This document shows positions 16,501 through 23,599 of a stretch of DNA of 34,934 bases, piece by piece. The stretch is from contig NZ_JMHT01000009.1 in NCBI RefSeq assembly GCF_001905655.1, positions 1 to 34,934 of the forward strand. Direction: 5' to 3'. The position numbers and the translations under genes are program-made. This DNA comes from Mycobacterium sp. ST-F2 (GTDB lineage Bacteria > Actinomycetota > Actinomycetes > Mycobacteriales > Mycobacteriaceae). Position 1 is the stretch's first letter, and each line of letters starts with the position of its first letter. The notes under the pieces were generated by a model. It was not told the DNA's origin. It did not search any database and was given only the letters and a program-made list of their open reading frames with translations.

Positions 16501-19238
16501 TTATCGACCCGCTCACTCAACTCGCGAGCGATCTCGTCCTGATACAGCGCCCGCAACCGAGCCGCCCCCTGCTCCGCCTCCGCGCGCGCCTGCTCAAAAC
16601 GAATCCTGGCTGCCTTTACTGCTCGGAGAATCTCGTCGTCATAGCCGGCACCCTCCAGCCCGCGACCGGCAACGAATTGGCGCGCGGCCGCTATGTCACC
16701 CTTCGCCAAATAGCCCGACACGACCAAGTGCGGGTCACGCGGCTCCAGCAAAGTGAGGACTTCCGCCGGCGTCGGAGGCTGTGCCGGTCGGCCTTCCTCA
16801 TCACGAGGCAGCTCAAACAGCTCCAATAGCGCCGCATCCGTAACGGACGCAACGGACGCACCAACGGGATCGACGTCGTAGTCGCGCAGCCAGTCCACGA
16901 GCGCGATCAGCGCCGCATCCCCCACAGTGTGCGCGGCGAGGCCGTGAGGCATCCCTCCGAGCGCACGGTCAAGATCCTCCGCAGACGCAATGTCTTTCAG
17001 ATCGCCTGCAGACAGGATCGCTCTGCGCACCGCACACACTCGCGACAGGAGGTCGCCTGCGGTGGTTAGGCAATCGTGCAGCTGCCTCTCGACACCGGCG
17101 GTTATCGACCTCCTCAACTGTTGCGATGAGCTGACTTCGGCGTCGGCGTCATTAATCAACCGCACACGTTTGCCGTGGTCCCGGAGGTCGGCCGCGAATT
17201 GTTCGATGTTCGGCCAATCCACGCTGGATGCGCCAGACACCCCTTGGCTGGTCAAGTCTGCAACGCGGGTCAATGCCTGGCCCAGCGGCTGGCCCTCTTT
17301 GGCCAATTGATGTATCACCTTCGACCCACGCTGGAGTTTCAGTACCCGACGACGAAGCGTGTCAAGTTGCTGGGTGGCTTCCTCAGCAAATTCGGCCCAC
17401 CGTGTGGTCAGCTCGTCACTGTCGGTGGCGGAGGCCGCCCGCCATCGCTGGTTTCCGCGTTGCACCGCGGTCGCGGTGGCGGTCATGATGTCCAGCATCC
17501 CCGTCGGCGCAAGATCCGCGGCGTCTAGCAGCGACTGCAGCCCGAGCGGGGCGTACCCCAGTCTCAAGCCCGCACGCAGGGCCGCTGCCAGCAACAGTCG
17601 ATTTTCATTCGCGTCGAACTGTTTGATCTCCGCTTCCGACGGCAGCAATTCCGAAAGCGCCAGCTCGAGCGCATCGCGGGCACATCCTGCGGCAGCGCAC
17701 GAAAGTTCAAGTAGCCGACGACGCGCAGCGGTCTCGCCTGTCGCTACCGCCAGTTGGTAGGCCAGTGCTTCTCGACCGTCAAGTAGCAGCTGACCGATTA
17801 GCGGCGGGTCGCCAGCGTCCCAGGGAAATTCATCAAATGGCGCCGACAGATTATTGACCGTTGACGTGTCCTTGCCAACCTCAGCGCCAGTGTCCGTGCA
17901 GTGCCCGGCGGTGTGCGCTCCGGCGCAGTCCTCCTGCCACTTGACGTCGACGCGAGGTATTCGTCCCTTCTCGGCGACATCGTCAGTACTCGGAAATTGC
18001 TCGGTCGGCTCCGCCTGCTGCGGCTCCGTAATCGTCGCCTCGCGACCGCTGTCCATCTTGGCAACTGAAAGACACGTCTCAGATTCCTGAGTCGACGGAT
18101 CGCCGACGATGTTGCGCGGGGCGGACGAATCAATGGGATTCTTCTGGGCCGCTTGGTGTTCCGCGGGTTTCGCCTCGTCAACCGCGTCAGTTGGCTCGCC
18201 AATCATCGGCGATGCCGGCGGCATGGATTCTTCGGCGCGGGATTCCCCCTGTGCTATCGATTCGACCTCAGCTATGGAGCTGAACCCGAAGCGATCCAGG
18301 ATCGCATCGACCATCTCGTCGCGGCCTTGCCCTTTGAGCATCTCGATGATCTGAAGTGCATCGACAGCGTCGTTGTACTGCTTGGTTTCACGCTCGACGA
18401 GGTCAGCTTCGACTAGCACAAGCTGTTCACGCAGAGCAGCGAGATCTGCGGATTGCGCGATCGGGACGGCCTCGGCCAACAACGATCGGACCGACTCAGA
18501 CCAACTATCGGTGGTCACGGGTTCAGTGACGTTGCCGCGTTCGACAAGATCCGCCGCAGCACGCAGCTGCTCGGCCAATACGAGGCCAGCCGCCATGAGC
18601 GAGTCAACCTGTGCCATTAGGCGTTTTAGGTCCGTCATGTCCGCCGAAGGACCGTTGGCTGTGCAGCCAACAGATTCGTCCGCGCCCCCGCTGTCTGCTT
18701 CATCGTCATCACTCAACGAGTGGTCGGCGATCGTAGGTTCGATCGAATCGATTTCCTGGTCAAGATCCATCATCGTTCTCGGTGGATCATCGGTGAGCGC
18801 CAGTAATTCATCGAGCCGCCGTGCCACATCGCCGGCGACCGCGCTCTGGCTTTCGGCAAGGGCACACAGGAACGCCTTAGCGCCTGAACTGCCGATAGCG
18901 TGCGCGCTCGCCCACGCGCCGGCGGACAAATCGTCATATTCGCCGTCGTAATCGAAGGCTGACGATGGGCTCTTAATCGCGTCGACGATGGCGTTCTCCC
19001 AAAGCTGAGCCAGCGTCTGCGCGAACGGCTGAGGATTCTTCATGATCGCGGTTCGGACACCGATAACTGCGCGTGGTAAGCCCTTCTCAAGGTCCGCTTG
19101 ACGAACCTTTGCGAAACCCGCCCATTTCTTGCCCAGCCCTGGAACTGCCGCCACTAAGGCAATGTCGTCACGAGTCAGCGCATTCAGCGCCGCCCTAACG
19201 CGATTCTCTGCGCCCACGTCTACACAACCCCCAACCAC
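13530..19238 (-). CDS. Giant STAND/AAA ATPase, 1902 aa
   Basis: The P-loop domain sits late: EEVFVGRAEERDRIENPTG, Walker A GGRQLGKS at about 1244-1251, Walker B LLVLLDEADYFL near 1343, then VVFAGLHQVQRF and winged-helix-like segments, as in STAND NTPases that sense a trigger and oligomerise. Before it are about 1200 residues: an N-terminal helical domain, a disordered acidic linker (about 155-200 and 330-480), and a long helical region with coiled-coil character (RFEQARAEAEQGAARLRAL, near 880-980). After it comes a second alpha/beta domain (HVIVDLSGQRKGGDLARL) with a helical end. The start is uncertain: GTG 19238 has no ribosome site, and GTG 19217 with a G-rich run upstream is an alternative. 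The gene lies between the unknown 241-aa gene and the coupled HEPN gene. Confidence 0.88.
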   Translation of the reverse strand: MVGGCVDVGAENRVRAALNALTRDDIALVAAVPGLGKKWAGFAKVRQADLEKGLPRAVIGVRTAIMKNPQPFAQTLAQLWENAIVDAIKSPSSAFDYDGEYDDLSAGAWASAHAIGSSGAKAFLCALAESQSAVAGDVARRLDELLALTDDPPRTMMDLDQEIDSIEPTIADHSLSDDDEADSGGADESVGCTANGPSADMTDLKRLMAQVDSLMAAGLVLAEQLRAAADLVERGNVTEPVTTDSWSESVRSLLAEAVPIAQSADLAALREQLVLVEADLVERETKQYNDAVDALQIIEMLKGQGRDEMVDAILDRFGFSSIAEVESIAQGESRAEESMPPASPMIGEPTDAVDEAKPAEHQAAQKNPIDSSAPRNIVGDPSTQESETCLSVAKMDSGREATITEPQQAEPTEQFPSTDDVAEKGRIPRVDVKWQEDCAGAHTAGHCTDTGAEVGKDTSTVNNLSAPFDEFPWDAGDPPLIGQLLLDGREALAYQLAVATGETAARRRLLELSCAAAGCARDALELALSELLPSEAEIKQFDANENRLLLAAALRAGLRLGYAPLGLQSLLDAADLAPTGMLDIMTATATAVQRGNQRWRAASATDSDELTTRWAEFAEEATQQLDTLRRRVLKLQRGSKVIHQLAKEGQPLGQALTRVADLTSQGVSGASSVDWPNIEQFAADLRDHGKRVRLINDADAEVSSSQQLRRSITAGVERQLHDCLTTAGDLLSRVCAVRRAILSAGDLKDIASAEDLDRALGGMPHGLAAHTVGDAALIALVDWLRDYDVDPVGASVASVTDAALLELFELPRDEEGRPAQPPTPAEVLTLLEPRDPHLVVSGYLAKGDIAAARQFVAGRGLEGAGYDDEILRAVKAARIRFEQARAEAEQGAARLRALYQDEIARELSERVDKISGSLPHDRFDLAIASLKLISSEAEQALSKERSSLEARANALVSDEDGKARVLDRLDQGDETLAVEFLTMLENGQQLPEAKQPPGDDFSEFFPRIVEVAARAQADGGDAVAAVRQALSVTGDPSDRQLRDGLSSWMTIKKQRRGGDDFRTSLANVLRMVGLVPRSQNWSAEISRTKNAGYATFRVSGNPVDRSYVPQLGTQARSSYDVTLVWDRVTSSRLMDFIDERNTTRPNIFFYFGVLSPAERLHLRALTRATGGKGFSPLVIDDAVIGWLSSRAEPGWRFTQRVTLPFTTVNPYSPHAAGEVPEEVFVGRAEERDRIENPTGSMFVYGGRQLGKSALLRRVERLYTDPRPDDTTARTGRVAVYIDLKAAGIGESQEPAKLWPLLAERLRELGVVSSKNGRRVGVNEVTSDISEWLKGEAANRLLVLLDEADYFLTADANWGDRRDRGGFPVLQALKGLMELSDRRFKVVFAGLHQVQRFHDTSNTPVAHGGDDILIGPLKNSDAYDLVVDPMTALGYRFDSPESVWRLLLITNYQASLVQIVCEALVKHLQNRQIPEAGGRIAVTANDIRDVCANPKVRELIAQRFRWTINLDSRYRVIALVVALNSLDSEPGATFSVDDVREECETWWPAGFNPNELSRNEFERYLVEMKGLGILDRREDRWGLRSPNIIQMLGTPERLEKELQDAPAHLEPPVEYNPAMARQIIGDSEGIAAPRSPLTDQELASLLNADARVQVVFGSDALGIDRVTRVLEQFAQANWIDVVTVQNAQASELKQIGTGRKRTHVIVDLSGQRKGGDLARLCRELSQKRHVTATIVLGSAFLESRGALSVPVLALRRWSIAGLRAWYGSPFEGPEARTRLHRVTSGWPKLIEEVMADISRGLSQDDALDRLETRLRTVEGARQLLIDCGIAKDVCEAWVTWFVTSGPDGVVQLPVCGDDVSEAMDLDGTQLLRSLESLDVVTSEGDSWALDAVVLAAAVALHNE

Positions 19239-19319
19239 ATCGTCGGCATAACCAAGTCACACTAACCAACCGCCATGACGCGCTCCGCGCGCCCCCGCAC
19301 TGCCCATACAGCCAAATGA

Positions 19320-19347
19320 TTTGTATCAGCGGAACTCGCGCGAACAA
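19320..19347 (-). promoter_or_regulatory. Possible internal promoter for the giant ATPase
   Basis: Within the 198-bp gap before the ATPase gene, the minus strand has TTGTTC (19347-19342) and TACAAA (19325-19320) separated by 16 nt, close to a sigma-A type promoter and about 80 nt before the start. This is the only real gap in the operon, so separate expression of the last two genes is plausible. The evidence is sequence pattern only. Confidence 0.3.
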
Positions 19348-19436
19348 CGCAGTTCAATTCGCGGATACTCGGAGAGGCTGAGCGGATTCTCATTCCCACA
19401 TCCGGAAACTTCGCCACCCTTGTATACACCTGAGAA

Positions 19437-20162
19437 TCATGAGTTAATCTTTCGCGCAACCGATTCGGCGACTTTCCATACCTCATCAGGATCCAGACCA
19501 GCTACAGGGACCTTGCTGGCAGGACCGGTTTCATCCAAACCTAATAGCTCAGCGAGCTCGGCAAACCCCGGATGGCCTTTAATCTCTGGGTATCGCTTCC
19601 ACATACCCGATATAGCAAGTTCGCCAGAACCATTGAACACCAATTGAAATGGCGCGTAGCGAAGGGCGAACGGGTGCGGAAATATTCCACCCTTCGGCCG
19701 CATTCCAAACCACGTCAAGATATGAGTTCCGAGGCGAGGTTGCCTGGCGTTCGCTTCATAAAGGTCCAGAATCCTCGTGGCGAACGCGCGGTCGTGCGGG
19801 TCACGAATTGCATCGACAAATTGCTCTAGCGTCCACTCGTCCGGATTTCCTGTCGCCCCGTCCTTGATCAATACCCACGGCGCGCATGCGGATCGCCCCT
19901 TCTGACCGCCCGACAGCCAGTACTCAACCTGCTCGTACACTGCGTCCGCGACCGGCTCCGCCCCCACGTCGCGCCTCCGTCTAATAGCCTGAATGACGGC
20001 GTCATCTTGCGAATGCCAGACTTCGATGGTCACGTCAGCTTTCGTAAATGAATCGACTCCCGGCTCCGAGTCGAACTCGACCTCCCACTCGTACTCCATG
20101 CCGAGATCGGCCATGTTCAGACGAGAACTCGTTGCCTCAGCCAACGTTCCGACTCCATCCAT
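19437..20162 (-). CDS. Unknown protein between McrC and the ATPase, 241 aa
   Basis: The start at ATG 20162 overlaps the end of mcrC by 26 nt and has a weak GAGA site; ATG 20114 (MADLGMEYEWEVEF) is an alternative that clears the overlap. The protein looks globular and soluble: an acidic beta-rich start (YEWEVEFDSEPG, DVTIEVWHSQDDAVI), a Trp-containing middle (WVLIKDGATGNPDEW), and a C-terminal part (FALRYAPFQLVFNGSGELAISGMWKRYPEIKGHPGFAELAELLGL written here as two blocks: FALRYAPFQLVF and MWKRYPEIKGHPGF). No known motif. Its position inside the restriction operon suggests a specificity, adaptor or regulatory subunit. Confidence 0.7.
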   Translation of the reverse strand: MDGVGTLAEATSSRLNMADLGMEYEWEVEFDSEPGVDSFTKADVTIEVWHSQDDAVIQAIRRRRDVGAEPVADAVYEQVEYWLSGGQKGRSACAPWVLIKDGATGNPDEWTLEQFVDAIRDPHDRAFATRILDLYEANARQPRLGTHILTWFGMRPKGGIFPHPFALRYAPFQLVFNGSGELAISGMWKRYPEIKGHPGFAELAELLGLDETGPASKVPVAGLDPDEVWKVAESVARKINS

Positions 20163-21375
20163 TTTCGATCTCGCGTCGGTTTGTACGTGCACCGTCGATC
20201 GATGAACTATCGATCGCACCGGCCAGTCCAGTCACTTGATCAAGCAGTCGCGCAGGCGTCAACGCCAAATCAAGTGCGTGGCAATGAATCGTGATGTCTG
20301 CGTTCTGCACCGCATGAACGCTGCCGTCCTCATTGCCTTTCGCATAAATCAGATGCCCATCGCTCAACCCCAGAACCGTGCAGTACGCAAGCATCTGGTA
20401 CAGGTCGGCGTTGGGAAAGCCTTCGGGCTTCTCGGCTTTGTATTTGGCGTCGATGACCGCAGTCCTCACGTCGCTCCGGCAAACCAGATCTGGTCGCATA
20501 TCGACCGAACACGCCACATCAAGATGCATAGGCTCTTGCGCTCGGCAGGTCCATCCCCGCCCGCTCAGAGCTTCGCTCATCGCAGCGGTGACGAAACCCT
20601 CGAACACCCGCCACATATCAAACATGTAGCCACTGACACTCAGGTCTCCCACTTGGTGCTCGAAAGACTCAGCTGCCAAGACTATTTCAGCCAACCGCAG
20701 CGCGGAGTCGTAGCGCGCATTGAGTCGACTCTTCTGCCACCGCGGGGCTGTCTGCCCGCGTGGCGGCAGAGTCACCTCCGCGAATGTCCGCCGCAATCGT
20801 TGTAGCAGCCGCCGGGCCGATTCGCTGATCCGTGGGACAAGAAGCAACCGCATCGTGGCCATCGCGAGGATCCGATTCTCGGCGATGTCCACGGTGAAGT
20901 CGTCGTATTGCACGGCAATCGGCACCGGAAACCCATAGTGGTGGCACATCTGCTCGCCCGCCAACACTCGGCCGCGCAGCACCGGGAGCATTTCGTTGAC
21001 GGTGCGATACCCATGGAGCAGCCCCTGCTCGACCGCATGAGTCGCAATACGCCCGAATGCTTCTGCGAGCGCGGGCATCAAATCGTCGGAGACGTCCAAG
21101 CTGACGAGATCATCGCGCCAGACCTGTGGATTCTGCGCGTAGCCCAGTAGGAAGATCAGCCGGTTGAGGTCAACGATTTTAGGCCGCACAATAATCTGAC
21201 TATCGCCGACGCTCACTGCACCGACCTTGCGGGCTGCTACGACGTCGAACTGACCTTCCTCAAGTGTCGGCGTGATCGTGACGAAACCAAGCGCCCGCAG
21301 AGCGCGGTACTCTGCTGTCGAGAGTGCGATCACCTCAGAAGGCCCGTTCTCACTGAGAACTATCGGTTCCGACAT
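20137..21375 (-). CDS. mcrC: McrC-family restriction endonuclease subunit, 412 aa
   Basis: McrC is the nuclease subunit that McrB rings recruit and that in turn stimulates McrB GTP hydrolysis. The N-terminal half (GQFDVVAARKVGAVSVGDSQ, IIVRPKI, LIFLLGYA) matches the finger domain that plugs the McrB hexamer. The C-terminal PD-(D/E)xK core is intact: RPDLV (Asp296) and IDAKYK (Asp309, Lys311), with MLAYC after it. Length is near normal for McrC. The ATG at 21375 overlaps the 3' end of mcrB by 26 nt, so the genes are coupled. The last ~25 residues overlap the next gene. Confidence 0.93.
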   Translation of the reverse strand: MSEPIVLSENGPSEVIALSTAEYRALRALGFVTITPTLEEGQFDVVAARKVGAVSVGDSQIIVRPKIVDLNRLIFLLGYAQNPQVWRDDLVSLDVSDDLMPALAEAFGRIATHAVEQGLLHGYRTVNEMLPVLRGRVLAGEQMCHHYGFPVPIAVQYDDFTVDIAENRILAMATMRLLLVPRISESARRLLQRLRRTFAEVTLPPRGQTAPRWQKSRLNARYDSALRLAEIVLAAESFEHQVGDLSVSGYMFDMWRVFEGFVTAAMSEALSGRGWTCRAQEPMHLDVACSVDMRPDLVCRSDVRTAVIDAKYKAEKPEGFPNADLYQMLAYCTVLGLSDGHLIYAKGNEDGSVHAVQNADITIHCHALDLALTPARLLDQVTGLAGAIDSSSIDGARTNRREIENGWSRNVG

Positions 21376-23599
21376 CGCCTTCGCCCATTTCAGGAGTCGT
21401 AGATCCCGCCGCCGAGTTCTTCGCAGCTATCGCCGCCTTCAGCGCGTCCAACCCATAGCGCGCAACGACGTTGATGTTCTGATCACCGTAATGATGTTCT
21501 TCGAGCAGCGGCACAATGTCCGTACGCCACATCAGCTTCAGCGCGGACTCGGCCGAATCAGCCAGCAGCCGCTCGCGCATGAAGTATGACGGCCCAATCT
21601 TGAAGTCGGTGTCGGTGATGCGGGCGTTGAGCGCGTCGTGCAAGTCGGCCAAATAGGTGGGGCAGCCTTTCGCCTTCAACCACCTGCTGAGGATGCCGCT
21701 TGTGGGCTCTGCCGACGGATGCAGCGGGACGAATGCGAACCGTCTGCGCAGCGCAGCATCTACGAGCGCGATGGAGCGGTCAGCGGTGTTCATCGTACCG
21801 ATTACAAAGATGTTCTTGGGCAACGAGAACGGCTCGGCACTGTCGGCAGAGTACATCAGGTCGATGGCCTGATCGCGGTATTCGAGCAGGAAATACAGCT
21901 CGCCGAAAATCTTGGGAAGGTTCCCGCGATTGATCTCGTCGATGATCAACACGTACGCAGTATCCGGATCTCCAGCAGCCTTGTCGACCAGCAGCCGCAG
22001 CGGCCCGGGTTTGAGCTCGAATCCGATCTGACCACCGTGACCAACCCGAGGCCGGAATCCCTCGAAGAAATCTTCATACGAATATGCCGGGTGGAACTGG
22101 ACCAGCTTCATGTTCGCCGCGTCGGTGATGTGTCGCGCGAGTTCCTGTGCGAGATAGGTCTTCCCAGTACCTGGTGGCCCGTAGAAAATGATCTGGCGAC
22201 GGTGACGAAGAAGGTCTACACATTCTTGCAGCCAGTCCACGCCCACGTGCAGCCGGTGGGCCAGCTCGGGCGTGGCGTCAGGCAGCCGCACCTCATCTGT
22301 CGGTCTGACCGGCTGATGTTTGAGAATCGCGTTCAGGGAGTCCAGGTGCTTGCTGACATCAACGACTTCGCTTTGGGAGGTAAAGCTGGTGGCAAGATCA
22401 CTCGGTACGTCGGCCAGCGCGCAGCTATGCTCACCCCAAGCAACGGACCGCCGCAGATTCGACCGACGATCGCTGCTGTCCACAAACTCCGCCGGGCCAG
22501 TGATCCTGCCGACGTGCACCGACGTTTTGCTCACCGTCACGACCAGGTCGCCTGGATGCATCTGCGTGAGAAACCGATGGAATTCCTCGGCCTTCTGCTC
22601 CTGTGCAGCGTACCCGGACGACCCGTAGTCATCAGCGACAATTGACTTCAGATCATCGCGGGTGACTTCGCCGCCGCCGACGGGACGCAGCAAGCTCGCG
22701 GCCAACGAAATCGACTGTTTCCGAAGCCAGATAGGGACCATGTCTTGGCCATCGACGTTGGCACCATGCACCATCCAGGCGTGTTTGACTGGAATCGACG
22801 GCTCGAAGTTCTGCCATCGATCAATCCACGGTGGTGCGTACAGGTCGACGTGGCCTCCTTCGGCAGCCACCATCGCCTCGTATATCTCGTTGAGATCCTC
22901 GTCTATGTCGCCGGTGGGTCCAGCGAGAAACTCGCTAGCGAAACTGTCACGTATCGACTTGCGATGCGATGCCTTCACCACAGGCAGGTAGTACTGCGGG
23001 AAGGCGAGATAGAGCAGTGACTGCCGCTGCGCCGCTTGCCCGGTCGGGATCGCGAGCACCTCTTCACGGAACGCCAGCGGCTCGCTTAGCGCCTCAACCC
23101 GTCGCTCAACGGAAAGCGATTTGAAATGCCGCGCGAACGTGATCAGGTAGACAAGCTGAGCCCAGCGATAGGTGGTGAAAGCCTGGCCGCCGTGAAATAC
23201 ACCGCCCGACATTAACGCGGCTCTTACATCCGATGGCAGGTCTACGGGGCTGCCGCTCAACTTGAGAACGCCCTCGACCTGCGCGACCTTCAGCTTCCCC
23301 CCGAGGTTGATGATTGGAAGTGATTGCAGGATAAGCAGTTCGGCGAACAGCTGGATTATCACTGGCGAAGAATTGGCCAATTGCTTCTCCAGCTTCGTGA
23401 AGAAGCCACCGCCTCCGGTGTCCGGCTTGTCGACATAGTCCGCGATGAGCGCATCTAGATGCTCGCGAGTCCAGACAGGCACACCCGGGGTCAGAAGCGA
23501 GTCGTCGCGGCCCAAGCCCGCATCGATGAGGCGTCGGCCAACTGATTCGACACTAATTGCTGCGACCCGCGCGAAGGTTCCGGTCTCGACTTCGCTCAT
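21350..23599 (-). CDS. mcrB: McrB-type AAA+ GTPase with N-terminal reader-like domain, 749 aa
   Basis: The C-terminal motor has Walker A GPPGTGKT (474-481), Walker B LIIDEINRGN near 553, and the McrB signature MNTADRS near 601, followed by the ALRRRFAF arginine-finger region. This class hydrolyses GTP and translocates DNA for McrC. The N-terminal 440 residues are not the E. coli DNA-binding domain. They contain a helical first part and a block HPGDLVVTVSKTSVHVGRI ... LRRSVAW near 355-400 that resembles the small PUA/EVE-like beta-barrel found in modified-base readers of type IV systems. No long coiled coil is visible. The ATG at 23599 overlaps the stop of the upstream gene (ATGA). Confidence 0.93.
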   Translation of the reverse strand: MSEVETGTFARVAAISVESVGRRLIDAGLGRDDSLLTPGVPVWTREHLDALIADYVDKPDTGGGGFFTKLEKQLANSSPVIIQLFAELLILQSLPIINLGGKLKVAQVEGVLKLSGSPVDLPSDVRAALMSGGVFHGGQAFTTYRWAQLVYLITFARHFKSLSVERRVEALSEPLAFREEVLAIPTGQAAQRQSLLYLAFPQYYLPVVKASHRKSIRDSFASEFLAGPTGDIDEDLNEIYEAMVAAEGGHVDLYAPPWIDRWQNFEPSIPVKHAWMVHGANVDGQDMVPIWLRKQSISLAASLLRPVGGGEVTRDDLKSIVADDYGSSGYAAQEQKAEEFHRFLTQMHPGDLVVTVSKTSVHVGRITGPAEFVDSSDRRSNLRRSVAWGEHSCALADVPSDLATSFTSQSEVVDVSKHLDSLNAILKHQPVRPTDEVRLPDATPELAHRLHVGVDWLQECVDLLRHRRQIIFYGPPGTGKTYLAQELARHITDAANMKLVQFHPAYSYEDFFEGFRPRVGHGGQIGFELKPGPLRLLVDKAAGDPDTAYVLIIDEINRGNLPKIFGELYFLLEYRDQAIDLMYSADSAEPFSLPKNIFVIGTMNTADRSIALVDAALRRRFAFVPLHPSAEPTSGILSRWLKAKGCPTYLADLHDALNARITDTDFKIGPSYFMRERLLADSAESALKLMWRTDIVPLLEEHHYGDQNINVVARYGLDALKAAIAAKNSAAGSTTPEMGEGDVGTDSSQ

